A program made the position numbers and the translations under genes. A stretch of 7,581 bases of DNA from an uncultured Azohydromonas sp. (GTDB taxonomy: Bacteria > Pseudomonadota > Gammaproteobacteria > Burkholderiales > Burkholderiaceae_C): contig NZ_CALAOH010000060.1 in the NCBI RefSeq assembly GCF_937926365.1, positions 1 through 7,581 on the forward strand, in the 5' to 3' direction. The notes below the pieces were generated by a model. The model was not told the DNA's origin, did no database searches, and was given only the letters and a program-made list of their open reading frames with translations. Numbering within the stretch: the stretch's first letter is position 1; every line of letters starts with the position of its first letter. This document shows positions 1 to 5,084 of the stretch, one piece after another.

Positions 1-116
1 AGGGCTGCCAGCCCCAAAGCCGGCAAGTCAACCCACTCAAAATTCAAGAGAGCCCTTTTTCAAGGGGTTGGCGTATGCTGGGCCGTTGACCCCGTAACAG
101 TACATGGGCTGTAGCA

Positions 117-326
117 ATGAACGCTGAAGAAGTTCGGATCGCTTGGCGCAACGGATTCACCGCTGGCGTGGATGCCCGGTACGGTTGTCCATACCGACCG
201 GACACGGCCGAGGCCCAAGCATGGCAGGCTGGTTGGGAGCAAGGCACGCTCAAGCGCAATGGCAGTCCCCATCACGATGAGCCGCTGGACGCCGAGCTGG
301 GTGGATCGCCTTCCAGTGATCGGTAG
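117..326 (+). CDS. Rmf/CrpP-like small protein
   Basis: A 69-residue protein resembling the ribosome modulation factor / CrpP family. Visible pattern: W10, G13, A16-G17, then C24-P25-Y26, W36, G39-W40 and G43, the glycine, Cys-Pro-Tyr/Phe and Trp-x2-Gly-Trp spacing of Rmf-type proteins. Rmf binds 70S ribosomes and promotes dimerisation in stationary phase; CrpP was described in ciprofloxacin resistance. Which role applies here cannot be told. The family core ends near residue 45; the last 20 or so residues are polar and probably disordered. The ATG is preceded by only a weak GGGCTG element, so the start is moderately sure. It stands alone: no neighbour within 500 bases on the same strand is convincing. 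No promoter was recognised upstream. Confidence 0.7.
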   Translation: MNAEEVRIAWRNGFTAGVDARYGCPYRPDTAEAQAWQAGWEQGTLKRNGSPHHDEPLDAELGGSPSSDR

Positions 327-611
327 CGCAGCACGCCCTGGGCAGCAGCACGGCTGCGGCCCTGCACGCATGCGGGGACGGCTGTGCGCAGCGCGCTTCG
401 GACTTGAGCCACACGGCACCCCGTCCACACCGCCAGGATCTGGCAGCCGCAGGTCGTTGGGCTTGAGCACGCTCAGCCCGCAAGCGCGGCGGCGCGCTCG
501 ATGTCTGCCGCAATGCCCTGCGCAAGGCCGCCGGGCAGGGCATCGCAGCGGTCGCTGGAAAGTTTCAAGGCAGCAGGCCCTGTCAGGTGGCGAGAGCCCG
601 GATCAGCGCAT
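327..611. other. Stretch without an intact gene
   Basis: No frame here is convincing on either strand. On the minus strand a short tail reading AALKLSSDRCDALPGG and ending in a TGA at 473-475 has protein-like codon use but no start codon. I regard it as possible decayed coding sequence. With the broken frame at 612-849 this makes a gene-poor stretch of about 570 bases between the Rmf-like gene and norF. Confidence 0.4.
459..479. repeat. Hairpin at the end of a decayed minus frame
   Basis: Imperfect inverted repeat: GGGC, one bulged T, TGAG, loop CACG, then CTCAGCCC. On the minus strand it overlaps the TGA that closes the short tail frame. There is no T run on either side, so an intrinsic terminator is not supported; it may be a transcript-end structure or chance in GC-rich DNA. 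Confidence 0.3.
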
Positions 612-849
612 CTAGCCTTGCGGCTCCAGCGCGTACAGCGCAAGGCGCAAGCTGACCTTGGACACGCGCTCATCGGCCTGGGCACGCTGCGGCTGCACGC
701 TGGGAATGCCGGTGCTGGCAGCGGTGCTGCACAGGTTTCGCAGCGACGCCTGCGTGGACGTCTCGACAGCATCCAGCAGCGCTGGTGCATACTCAACGGC
801 TCGCGTTCGCCGAGCGTCGATGGATTTTCTGCCTTATGGCCATTCCCAT
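612..849 (-). pseudogene. Possible broken small gene downstream of norF
   Basis: On the minus strand an ATG at 847-849 opens MGMAIRQK, preceded by an AGGA-like element. The frame then stops soon. Shifting by one base at the A4 run (825-828 on the plus strand) joins it to a protein-like frame of about 70 codons that includes VEYAPALLDAVETSTQASL and ends LALYALEPQG, with a TAG at 612-614. That second frame has no usable ATG, GTG or TTG start of its own. It lies in the orientation of norEF and begins 50 bases after norF. I do not recognise the product. Either the frame is broken, or the read has one extra A, or the match is chance. Confidence 0.3.
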
Positions 850-871
850 GGGCTGATCCTGCCGCCTTCTT

Positions 872-896
872 GGGCCGGTAGCGCGTCGCCCGGCCC
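872..896 (-). terminator. Stem-loop just after norF
   Basis: A perfect 7-bp inverted repeat (GGGCCGG and CCGGCCC) with an 11-base loop starts 4 bases after the norF stop codon in the direction of norEF transcription. No U run follows, so it is not a canonical intrinsic terminator. It could mark or stabilise the 3' end of the norEF transcript. Confidence 0.35.
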
Positions 897-899
897 GGC

Positions 900-1169
900 T
901 CAGGCTGCCCATAGCCACAGAGCCATGACGGCCAGAATCACGAACAGCAGCCAGCCCACCACGAACCGCCGCCATAGCGCTGGCGCTCCGCGCAACTCCA
1001 TGTAGTCCAGCGCAATGGCAAGGCCTTTGGCCAGCGACATCGTAAAGACGATGCCCACGGCCCAGCCGCCATCCATTCCAAGCGGCGATTCCCCTGCCCA
1101 CCAGGACACTCCCGTGGCCACCAGGGTCACCAGCCACAGGACATCGATTCGCTTGCAAAGAACATTCAT
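900..1169 (-). CDS. norF: NorF-like small membrane subunit (cytochrome c oxidase subunit IV family)
   Basis: An 89-residue protein with three hydrophobic segments (about residues 9-24, 36-54 and 67-88). The stretch between segments 2 and 3, LDYMELRGAPALWRR, matches the K/D-x-MELR-A-P-x-x-WR pattern of the prokaryotic cytochrome c oxidase subunit IV / NorF family. NorF acts in the inner membrane with NorE and supports full activity of nitric oxide reductase NorCB; it is not catalytic. I chose the ATG at 1167-1169 because it overlaps the norE stop codon as ATGA, the mark of translational coupling; the longer open frame upstream is a shadow of norE. The pairing with norE is what separates NorF from an ordinary oxidase subunit IV. 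norC and norB are not in the window. Confidence 0.85.
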   Translation of the reverse strand: MNVLCKRIDVLWLVTLVATGVSWWAGESPLGMDGGWAVGIVFTMSLAKGLAIALDYMELRGAPALWRRFVVGWLLFVILAVMALWLWAA

Positions 1170-1837
1170 CGCAGCACGTAGACCAACGGAAAGAGCACCA
1201 CCCATAGCAGATCCACCATATGCCAGAACACCGCGGCCGTTTCCGGAGCCTGTGTGTCGGTCGCAGTCCATTGACGGCGCGGCACAAGAAAGGCGATCGC
1301 GGCAACGATGAGCACCGCTGCGGCGACATGCATGAAGTGGAAGCCGGTCAGCAGGTAGTAGAACATCCAGAAGTCATCGCTGCTCATGTCGTAGCCGGCG
1401 CGCAGCTTCTGCTTGTATTCGAGGCCCTTGACAAGCAAGAAAGCGATGCCCAGTGCCGCAGCGCTCCAGAGCCACCGTGCACCAGTGTTGACCCTTGAGC
1501 TGCGCAGTGCGTGCACACCCCGGGCAACACACCAGCTGCCGGTCAGGAGAATCACGGTATTGATGGCTCCCTGGCGTAAGTCCAGGCTTGATTGACCCGC
1601 ACGAAACATCGCCGGGTCTTTTGCCCTGGCAAAGGCATACACGACGAACAGCAAGCCGAACGTGAACATCTCCAGCACGATGACAAACCACATCGTGATG
1701 TCGCCACTCAAGCGAATTTCGTCCACGCGACCTGAGGGCGGCTGGCCGGCCTCGGCGGTGTATGCGGCGTCCGAAGATTCCTCGGGCAAGCCCGGGATCG
1801 TTTGCACGGTGGTGGAGAAAAGCACGGCGAATCCCAT
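1166..1837 (-). CDS. norE: NorE-like protein (heme-copper oxidase subunit III family)
   Basis: A 223-residue membrane protein with five predicted spanning segments (about 48-70, 92-110, 122-140, 158-182 and 200-221), the NorE layout rather than the seven segments of a full CoxC. Family signatures seen: GDITMWFVIVLEMFTFG at the first segment, FHFMHV near residues 166-171, and FWHMVDLLWVVLFPLVYV at the end. NorE is an accessory protein of nitric oxide reductase in denitrifiers. It overlaps norF by 4 bases. The first 45 residues are polar and longer than I expect for NorE; the ATG has only a weak TAAGG element 11 bases upstream, so a later start is possible, though no better codon with a ribosome site was seen. 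A CRP/FNR-type box about 290 bases upstream probably controls it. Confidence 0.88.
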   Translation of the reverse strand: MGFAVLFSTTVQTIPGLPEESSDAAYTAEAGQPPSGRVDEIRLSGDITMWFVIVLEMFTFGLLFVVYAFARAKDPAMFRAGQSSLDLRQGAINTVILLTGSWCVARGVHALRSSRVNTGARWLWSAAALGIAFLLVKGLEYKQKLRAGYDMSSDDFWMFYYLLTGFHFMHVAAAVLIVAAIAFLVPRRQWTATDTQAPETAAVFWHMVDLLWVVLFPLVYVLR

Positions 1838-1898
1838 CGGTCAGGCAGCCTTACTCAGGCAAGTTCTCACCAGCACGCCCGCCAGCGCGCGGCGCGCA

Positions 1899-1918
1899 GC
1901 GCGTTTATCCAAACGCGC
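1899..1918. promoter_or_regulatory. Perfect hairpin in the norE leader
   Basis: GCGCGTTT and AAACGCGC form a perfect 8-bp stem with the 4-base loop ATCC on the plus strand (GGAT on the norE transcript). It lies 61 bases before the norE start and contains the TAA stop of the small leader frame 1905-2045. No U run follows in the norE direction. It could couple leader translation to norE expression or protect the transcript; the function is inferred. Confidence 0.4.
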
Positions 1919-2045
1919 ACTTTGACGATCCTTTGCATGCCCCTACGGTGTCGAGTTGGCTGTCCAAGGCCTGGAACGCCAGGGAATGCAGCTCACGGGG
2001 GGCCATGGTGCAAGCGCTGATGGTCGTACCGGAGATCTGGCGCAT
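1905..2045 (-). CDS. Possible 46-residue leader ORF upstream of norE
   Basis: An ATG at 2043-2045 opens a 46-codon frame beginning MRQISGTTISACTMAPRELH, then a helical-looking LAFQALDSQLDTVGA, with two cysteines near the end (CKGSSKC). It is on the norE strand, starts 44 bases after the predicted transcription start, and ends 67 bases before norE. Codon use resembles norE. The ribosome site is weak (ACGGA about 10 bases upstream), and I recognise no family. It could be a small protein, a regulatory leader peptide or a gene remnant. Its stop codon lies in the loop-proximal part of the 1899-1918 hairpin, so a ribosome ending here would melt that stem. Confidence 0.35.
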   Translation of the reverse strand: MRQISGTTISACTMAPRELHSLAFQALDSQLDTVGACKGSSKCAFG

Positions 2046-2070
2046 TTACGTGTCCGTGGCGTTCGTCTGA

Positions 2071-2082
2071 AGATATATATCT
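2071..2082. promoter_or_regulatory. 12-bp AT palindrome, possible operator
   Basis: AGATATATATCT is a perfect palindrome in an AT-rich island (about 2066-2100) within otherwise GC-rich DNA. It sits at about +8 to +19 of the predicted norEF transcript, a place where a repressor could block elongation or clearance. I cannot assign it to a known regulator. The AAGAT half resembles the start of NsrR-type half-sites, but the rest does not match. Confidence 0.35.
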
Positions 2083-2088
2083 AATGCT

Positions 2089-2137
2089 TCTTATTAATGT
2101 AGATGACGGCACTGAGCGTTTCCTTGAAGTAGTTCAA
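2089..2137 (-). promoter_or_regulatory. Predicted norEF promoter with FNR/NNR-type box
   Basis: On the minus strand TTGAACTACTTCAA (2124-2137) fits the CRP/FNR/NNR pattern TTG-N8-CAA and is fully symmetric in its half-sites TTGAA and TTCAA; the consensus is TTGAT-N4-ATCAA. A -10-like TACATT lies at 2096-2101. Taking +1 as the A at 2089 puts the box centre at exactly -41.5 and the hexamer at -12 to -7, the class II activator geometry. On the plus strand the equivalent -10 would be TCGTCA, so the box points to norEF. An FNR, DNR or NnrR protein sensing low oxygen or NO is the likely activator (inference). The box is extended to a larger stem at 2116-2144 with one bulged T. Confidence 0.55.
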
Positions 2138-2719
2138 GGAACGCCCGGCGCCTCGATGGTCGTCATGCGTTCTCGTGGGGCAGGAGGTTCGCGCAGTTGC
2201 CGCTGCGGATGGAATGGGCTGAGGCTTCTTGCTGGTGTGGCAGGCGTCTGATGAGCCGCTTGAGACCAAGAACAGATTGCGGGCGCATCTTGCGTGCACT
2301 TGCTATTGAGTCGGCATCAATGAGCCAACAAACGAGCCCGGCAACGTATATCCTGCGCTAAATGTTGCCTCATCAACTCGATGAGGCCGCGTTGGCAGCA
2401 ACCTTGATCGTCAACAGCAGGCCTGGGCGGTGACGGCGCGGCGTTGGCGCGGCGCCTCATGACTTTGGTCGTGTGTGCTCCACCGACTTGACCCGGCGCA
2501 CCGGCTTTTTCCTGCCCTGTGCCGCGGCCGACGCTCTGATCTCCATATAGGCGCGCGCGACGCGGCACTCGCCGTTCTGGACCGGACCGTGGCGGCCTTT
2601 CCCCGCGCTTGAACGGCGTGGGTGAATACGAGGCCAACGAGGGCATCACCGTGCAGGCGATCTGCCAGGCCTTGATGCACGGCGCGGCAAACGCCTGAGC
2701 CGACGGCGGCGGCGCACCT
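2138..2719. other. Gap without a defensible gene, with short protein-like fragments
   Basis: No complete gene could be supported on either strand. Fragments that look protein-like but lack start, length or family are: on the minus strand a 41-codon ATG frame at 2163-2288 (MRPQSVLGLKRLIRRLP) and a tail at about 2463-2590 reading GPVQNGECRVARAYMEIR; on the plus strand a tail ending in TGA at 2696-2698 and reading GITVQAICQALMHGAANA. Fragments on both strands, each broken, fit decayed or rearranged DNA to the left of the TIR gene. No transposase, integrase, tRNA or terminal inverted repeats were recognised. Confidence 0.4.
2367..2387. repeat. Perfect 8-bp stem-loop
   Basis: GCCTCATC and GATGAGGC are perfectly complementary around the loop AACTC. 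There is no flanking T run on either strand, so it is not an obvious intrinsic terminator. It lies in the gene-poor DNA between the norEF promoter and the TIR module. Confidence 0.4.
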
Positions 2720-2896
2720 GTGGAGGCCAAGCGAAAGATGCAGCCCGTGGAAGGCGGCCAGGACGGACCCGGCGGCAAGCCGGGCGTGGAACCGTGGGGC
2801 GCCGCGGTGCGGTTCCCGGGCGTGCGTTGCACGGCGGCGCTGCGGGTCACTGTGTATGGTGGCGCGGCGATGCGCCTTGATGGTCTTTTGCTGTGA
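2720..2896 (+). CDS. Small ORF coupled to the TIR gene
   Basis: A 58-codon frame from a GTG at 2720 (an alternative ATG lies at 2738) whose TGA overlaps the GTG start of the TIR gene as GTGA. The TIR gene has no Shine-Dalgarno sequence of its own, so translation from this frame is the simplest way to start it. The product begins EAKRKMQPVEGGQDGPGGKP, continues VEPWGAAVRFPGVRC, and ends MRLDGLLL; no family was recognised. The same frame is open further left, to about 2540, apart from one TGA at 2696-2698, so this may be the 3' end of a longer gene cut by a stop codon. Its own start has no clear ribosome site. Confidence 0.35.
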   Translation: MEAKRKMQPVEGGQDGPGGKPGVEPWGAAVRFPGVRCTAALRVTVYGGAAMRLDGLLL

Positions 2897-3867
2897 GCTA
2901 CTGCGGCGATCCCTTCCAGCACGACATCTTCGTCAGCTACAGCCATGGCTCGGATGCCGATGGCGAGCCGTTCCTCCAGCAGTGGTCGCATATGTTCGTG
3001 CGCGCGCTGCGGCAGGAGCTGCGGTCCGATCCGGACTACCGCAATAAGCTGGGGATGTTCTTCGACGCCGAAGGCGAACCCGGCTCGCGGATCGACCCCG
3101 CGCTGCCGCTGACCGAGCAGCTTGAGGCAAAGGTGCAGTCGGCCACGCTGCTGCTGGTGCTGATGTCGCCCGACTACCAGCGCAGCTCCTGGTGCGCCGA
3201 CGAGCGTGCGTGGTGGCTGCAGAAGCAGGCCGCAATCGGCGCGGTCGCCGTGGGCGCGATCGCGCTGGCCGGCACCGCGTGGTGGCAGCGCGAGCAGGCG
3301 GAGATGGCACGGGTGCGCCAGCAGTCGGCGCTTGACGAGGTGGAGCAGGCGCTGGTACTGGCCCGCACGCAGGGGCAGCCATCGTCCGTTGGTGGAGATG
3401 GCGGTGGTGGTAGTGGTGCCGATTTGGCGGCGCTGGTCGCAAAGCTGGAAGAGAGCGTGCGCACGCTGAGCGCGGGCGTCGAGAACGCATCGAAGCCGCA
3501 AGCCAGCGCCACGCTGGCGGCGCGCGTCTACATCCACATCGACGACGAATCACAGCGCACGGCGGCGAGCGCATTTGCCGCGGCGCTGGCGCAGCGCACG
3601 CTTGGCCAGCAGGCGATCGTTGTGCCGGGGATAGAACGGATAAACGGCCAGCGCGGTACCCCATCGCTGCGCTGCTTCCGCCCCGACGAGTGCGGCGGCG
3701 AAGCAGCCGAGTTGCTCAGCATCGCGAACGCGCTGCTCACGTCACCGCGGCTGGAATTGCAGAACCAGAGCGAGCGCTACAAGGACAAGCCGCCGCGCCC
3801 GCGCCACTACGAAATCTGGTTCGGCAGTGCGCCAGTCGTGCCGGTGAGCAGCAAGGGGACGTCATAG
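2893..3867 (+). CDS. TIR-domain protein with membrane segment and C-terminal domain
   Basis: A 324-residue protein. Residues 9-110 are a TIR domain of the bacterial type: HDIFVSYSHGSD at the first strand, MFFDAEGEPG, ATLLLVLMSPDY, then SSWCADE with E104 as the likely catalytic glutamate. Such domains often cleave NAD+ in phage defence. After WWLQKQ the protein turns at once into a hydrophobic segment (about 112-131), a charged coiled coil (132-160), a glycine linker (167-175), and a C-terminal domain (205-312) with RVYIHIDDES, a VVPGIE motif and RHYEIWFG. Bacterial TIR domains of this kind usually continue for some 40-60 residues past the glutamate, so the domain looks shortened. The GTG is the only usable start: a TGA in the same frame lies at 2878-2880, and it is coupled by GTGA to the frame upstream. 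Membrane location and effector role are inferred. Confidence 0.8.
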   Translation: MSYCGDPFQHDIFVSYSHGSDADGEPFLQQWSHMFVRALRQELRSDPDYRNKLGMFFDAEGEPGSRIDPALPLTEQLEAKVQSATLLLVLMSPDYQRSSWCADERAWWLQKQAAIGAVAVGAIALAGTAWWQREQAEMARVRQQSALDEVEQALVLARTQGQPSSVGGDGGGGSGADLAALVAKLEESVRTLSAGVENASKPQASATLAARVYIHIDDESQRTAASAFAAALAQRTLGQQAIVVPGIERINGQRGTPSLRCFRPDECGGEAAELLSIANALLTSPRLELQNQSERYKDKPPRPRHYEIWFGSAPVVPVSSKGTS

Positions 3868-3939
3868 CGCCGCTGGTGCATCGTGTTGTTTGGGCGCAAA
3901 GCGGGGCGAAGGGCGTGTCCGGCCAGGCGCCCCGGCCTG

Positions 3940-3969
3940 CGCCCGGCAATTCTGACATCCGCCCGGCAA
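3940..3969. repeat. 10-bp direct repeat, 20-bp period
   Basis: CGCCCGGCAA occurs at 3940-3949 and again at 3960-3969, with 10 unrelated bases between. It lies in the 161-base convergent gap between the TIR gene and the ferritin-like gene, beside a weak stem (CAGGC/GCCTG at 3924-3939). No bidirectional terminator with T runs was seen in this gap. Confidence 0.4.
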
Positions 3970-4028
3970 CTCATGAGGCCATGCTGCAAGGATTGCCGCT
4001 ACTGCCACGATGGCGGCCAGCGGCGGAT

Positions 4029-4940
4029 TCAAGCCCGCATCCTGCGCTCGATCTGCAAGGCCAGCCGGCCCAGTCGCCGCACCACTCGGGCGAGCGCTGT
4101 TTCGGCCGCGGTGAACAAGCGGCCTTCGCTGCTTCGCATGATCCCCTCCAGCGTCTCGCTCAGCGCTTCCAAAGGCTCCTGTGCGCGGACCAGCAACGAG
4201 ACGACCGACGCCCCGTGAATCGTGTCCTCGTAGGACGCAGCTTCGCCGGCCGACGGGGGCAGCGGTGCCCCGGACAGTTCATCTTCCAGCAGCCGGGCGC
4301 TTTCCTCGTCACCCTGGGCACGCAACGCCGCCGCCACGGCGCGATGGCGTCTGGCGATCCCGGCCTCCCGTTGGGCCAGCAACGAGTCCAACGCCTCCTG
4401 CGTCGGGACGGTCGGCGGGGGTGCCTGTAACTGCCGCCGCTCGCGATGCCAGGCCTTTCGCCGCCAGCGTCGCATCAACGATGCGTGGCGCAGCTCTTCC
4501 AGCGCCAGGCGCTCCGCCTGGGCCGCCACAGCGGGATCGGATGCCTGGGAGGCGAGATAGCTGTACAGCGCGAACGCACGCTGTTCATTGTCCGCGGCGA
4601 TGGCATAGGCGCGGTACGGTGAAAGCAGCGCGCTGCCCGCGACGTCGCTCCAGGCGCTTGCCATCTCCGGCGGCAGCCGCCATTTGAAGTCCGCGGTGTC
4701 CGGCACCGGCTCTCCCAGGGTTCCCGCCCAGTACTCGACGGCGTCGACGTGGGCCCGCTCCTCGTCGCGCATGGCGCGAAACGCTTCGGCCGTCGCGGCG
4801 TCACCACGGCGCTGCATGAGGTCGGCGAGCGCGTCATAGCGCCGCATGGACTCGCGCTCGATGGCGTTGGCCACGCCAATGAGCACCGACAGGCTCACCT
4901 CGCCGGTCTCGGGCTGGTGGTCGAACAGGGGTTTGCGCAT
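4029..4940 (-). CDS. Rubrerythrin-like diiron (ferritin-like) protein with C-terminal extension
   Basis: A 303-residue cytoplasmic protein without a signal peptide, membrane segment or any cysteine. The first 165 residues form a ferritin-like four-helix bundle with a complete diiron ligand set: E28 (E-x6-Y35), E61-x2-H64, E119 (E-x6-Y126) and E149-x2-H152, an internally duplicated rubrerythrin pattern. There is no rubredoxin CxxC domain, so it is not classical rubrerythrin. Residues 170-303 are a charged helical extension I do not recognise. The ATG at 4938-4940 follows AGGAAA by 9 bases; the frame is open further upstream but has no support there and runs into nosR. The gene is divergent from nosR across 144 bases and convergent with the TIR gene. 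Related proteins detoxify peroxide or handle iron; a role in protecting the denitrification machinery is inference. Confidence 0.85.
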   Translation of the reverse strand: MRKPLFDHQPETGEVSLSVLIGVANAIERESMRRYDALADLMQRRGDAATAEAFRAMRDEERAHVDAVEYWAGTLGEPVPDTADFKWRLPPEMASAWSDVAGSALLSPYRAYAIAADNEQRAFALYSYLASQASDPAVAAQAERLALEELRHASLMRRWRRKAWHRERRQLQAPPPTVPTQEALDSLLAQREAGIARRHRAVAAALRAQGDEESARLLEDELSGAPLPPSAGEAASYEDTIHGASVVSLLVRAQEPLEALSETLEGIMRSSEGRLFTAAETALARVVRRLGRLALQIERRMRA

Positions 4941-5084
4941 CGATGGGCCTTTCCTGAAGCACTCGGCATGCTGCGGCACGCTTCCTGTATCCGATGACTT
5001 CGCAACGGAATCTCTACGGCGGGCAGGCAATTCGACCGTGGCAGGCACGATTTTTGCCGATATTCGCCGCTTGATGGAGCGTCC
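4941..5084. promoter_or_regulatory. Divergent promoter region of the ferritin-like gene and nosR
   Basis: These 144 bases must hold both promoters unless nosR is transcribed from elsewhere. The ribosome sites are clear: AGGAAA (4950-4955, minus strand) for the ferritin-like gene and GGAG (5076-5079) 5 bases before nosR. I found no TTG-N8-CAA box; the nearest is a lone TTGAT at 5071-5075, which overlaps the nosR ribosome site. A T5 run at 5051-5055 followed by GATATT is the only AT-rich spot. No convincing -35/-10 pair could be set. Confidence 0.4.

Noticed and set aside
86..114. TTGACC as a -35 element for the Rmf-like gene
   Set aside because: At 17 bases spacing the -10 would be CTGTAG, a poor match that abuts the start codon.
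501..881. 126-codon plus-strand frame
   Set aside because: The codon-aligned minus frame has more GC at its third positions than this one, and no family was seen; the plus frame is probably antisense.
793..1329. 178-codon minus-strand frame across norF and norE
   Set aside because: Out of frame with both membrane proteins, and its product is Arg- and Ser-rich with no family features.
2081..2299. 71-codon minus-strand frame
   Set aside because: It runs through the FNR-type box, the -10 element and the AT island, and no family was recognised.
2403..2413. TTGATCGTCAA as a second FNR-type site
   Set aside because: The TTG and CAA are separated by 5 bases, not 8, so the spacing does not fit.
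3393..3420. GGT-rich run as a microsatellite or CRISPR-like repeat
   Set aside because: It is a short in-frame glycine linker within the TIR protein; no repeat-spacer pattern exists anywhere in the window.
2317..3537. Long minus-strand open frame of 406 codons
   Set aside because: Most of it is antisense to the TIR gene, whose domain motifs are clear; the minus product is low-complexity and rich in Arg, Pro and Ala, as expected of a GC-rich shadow frame.
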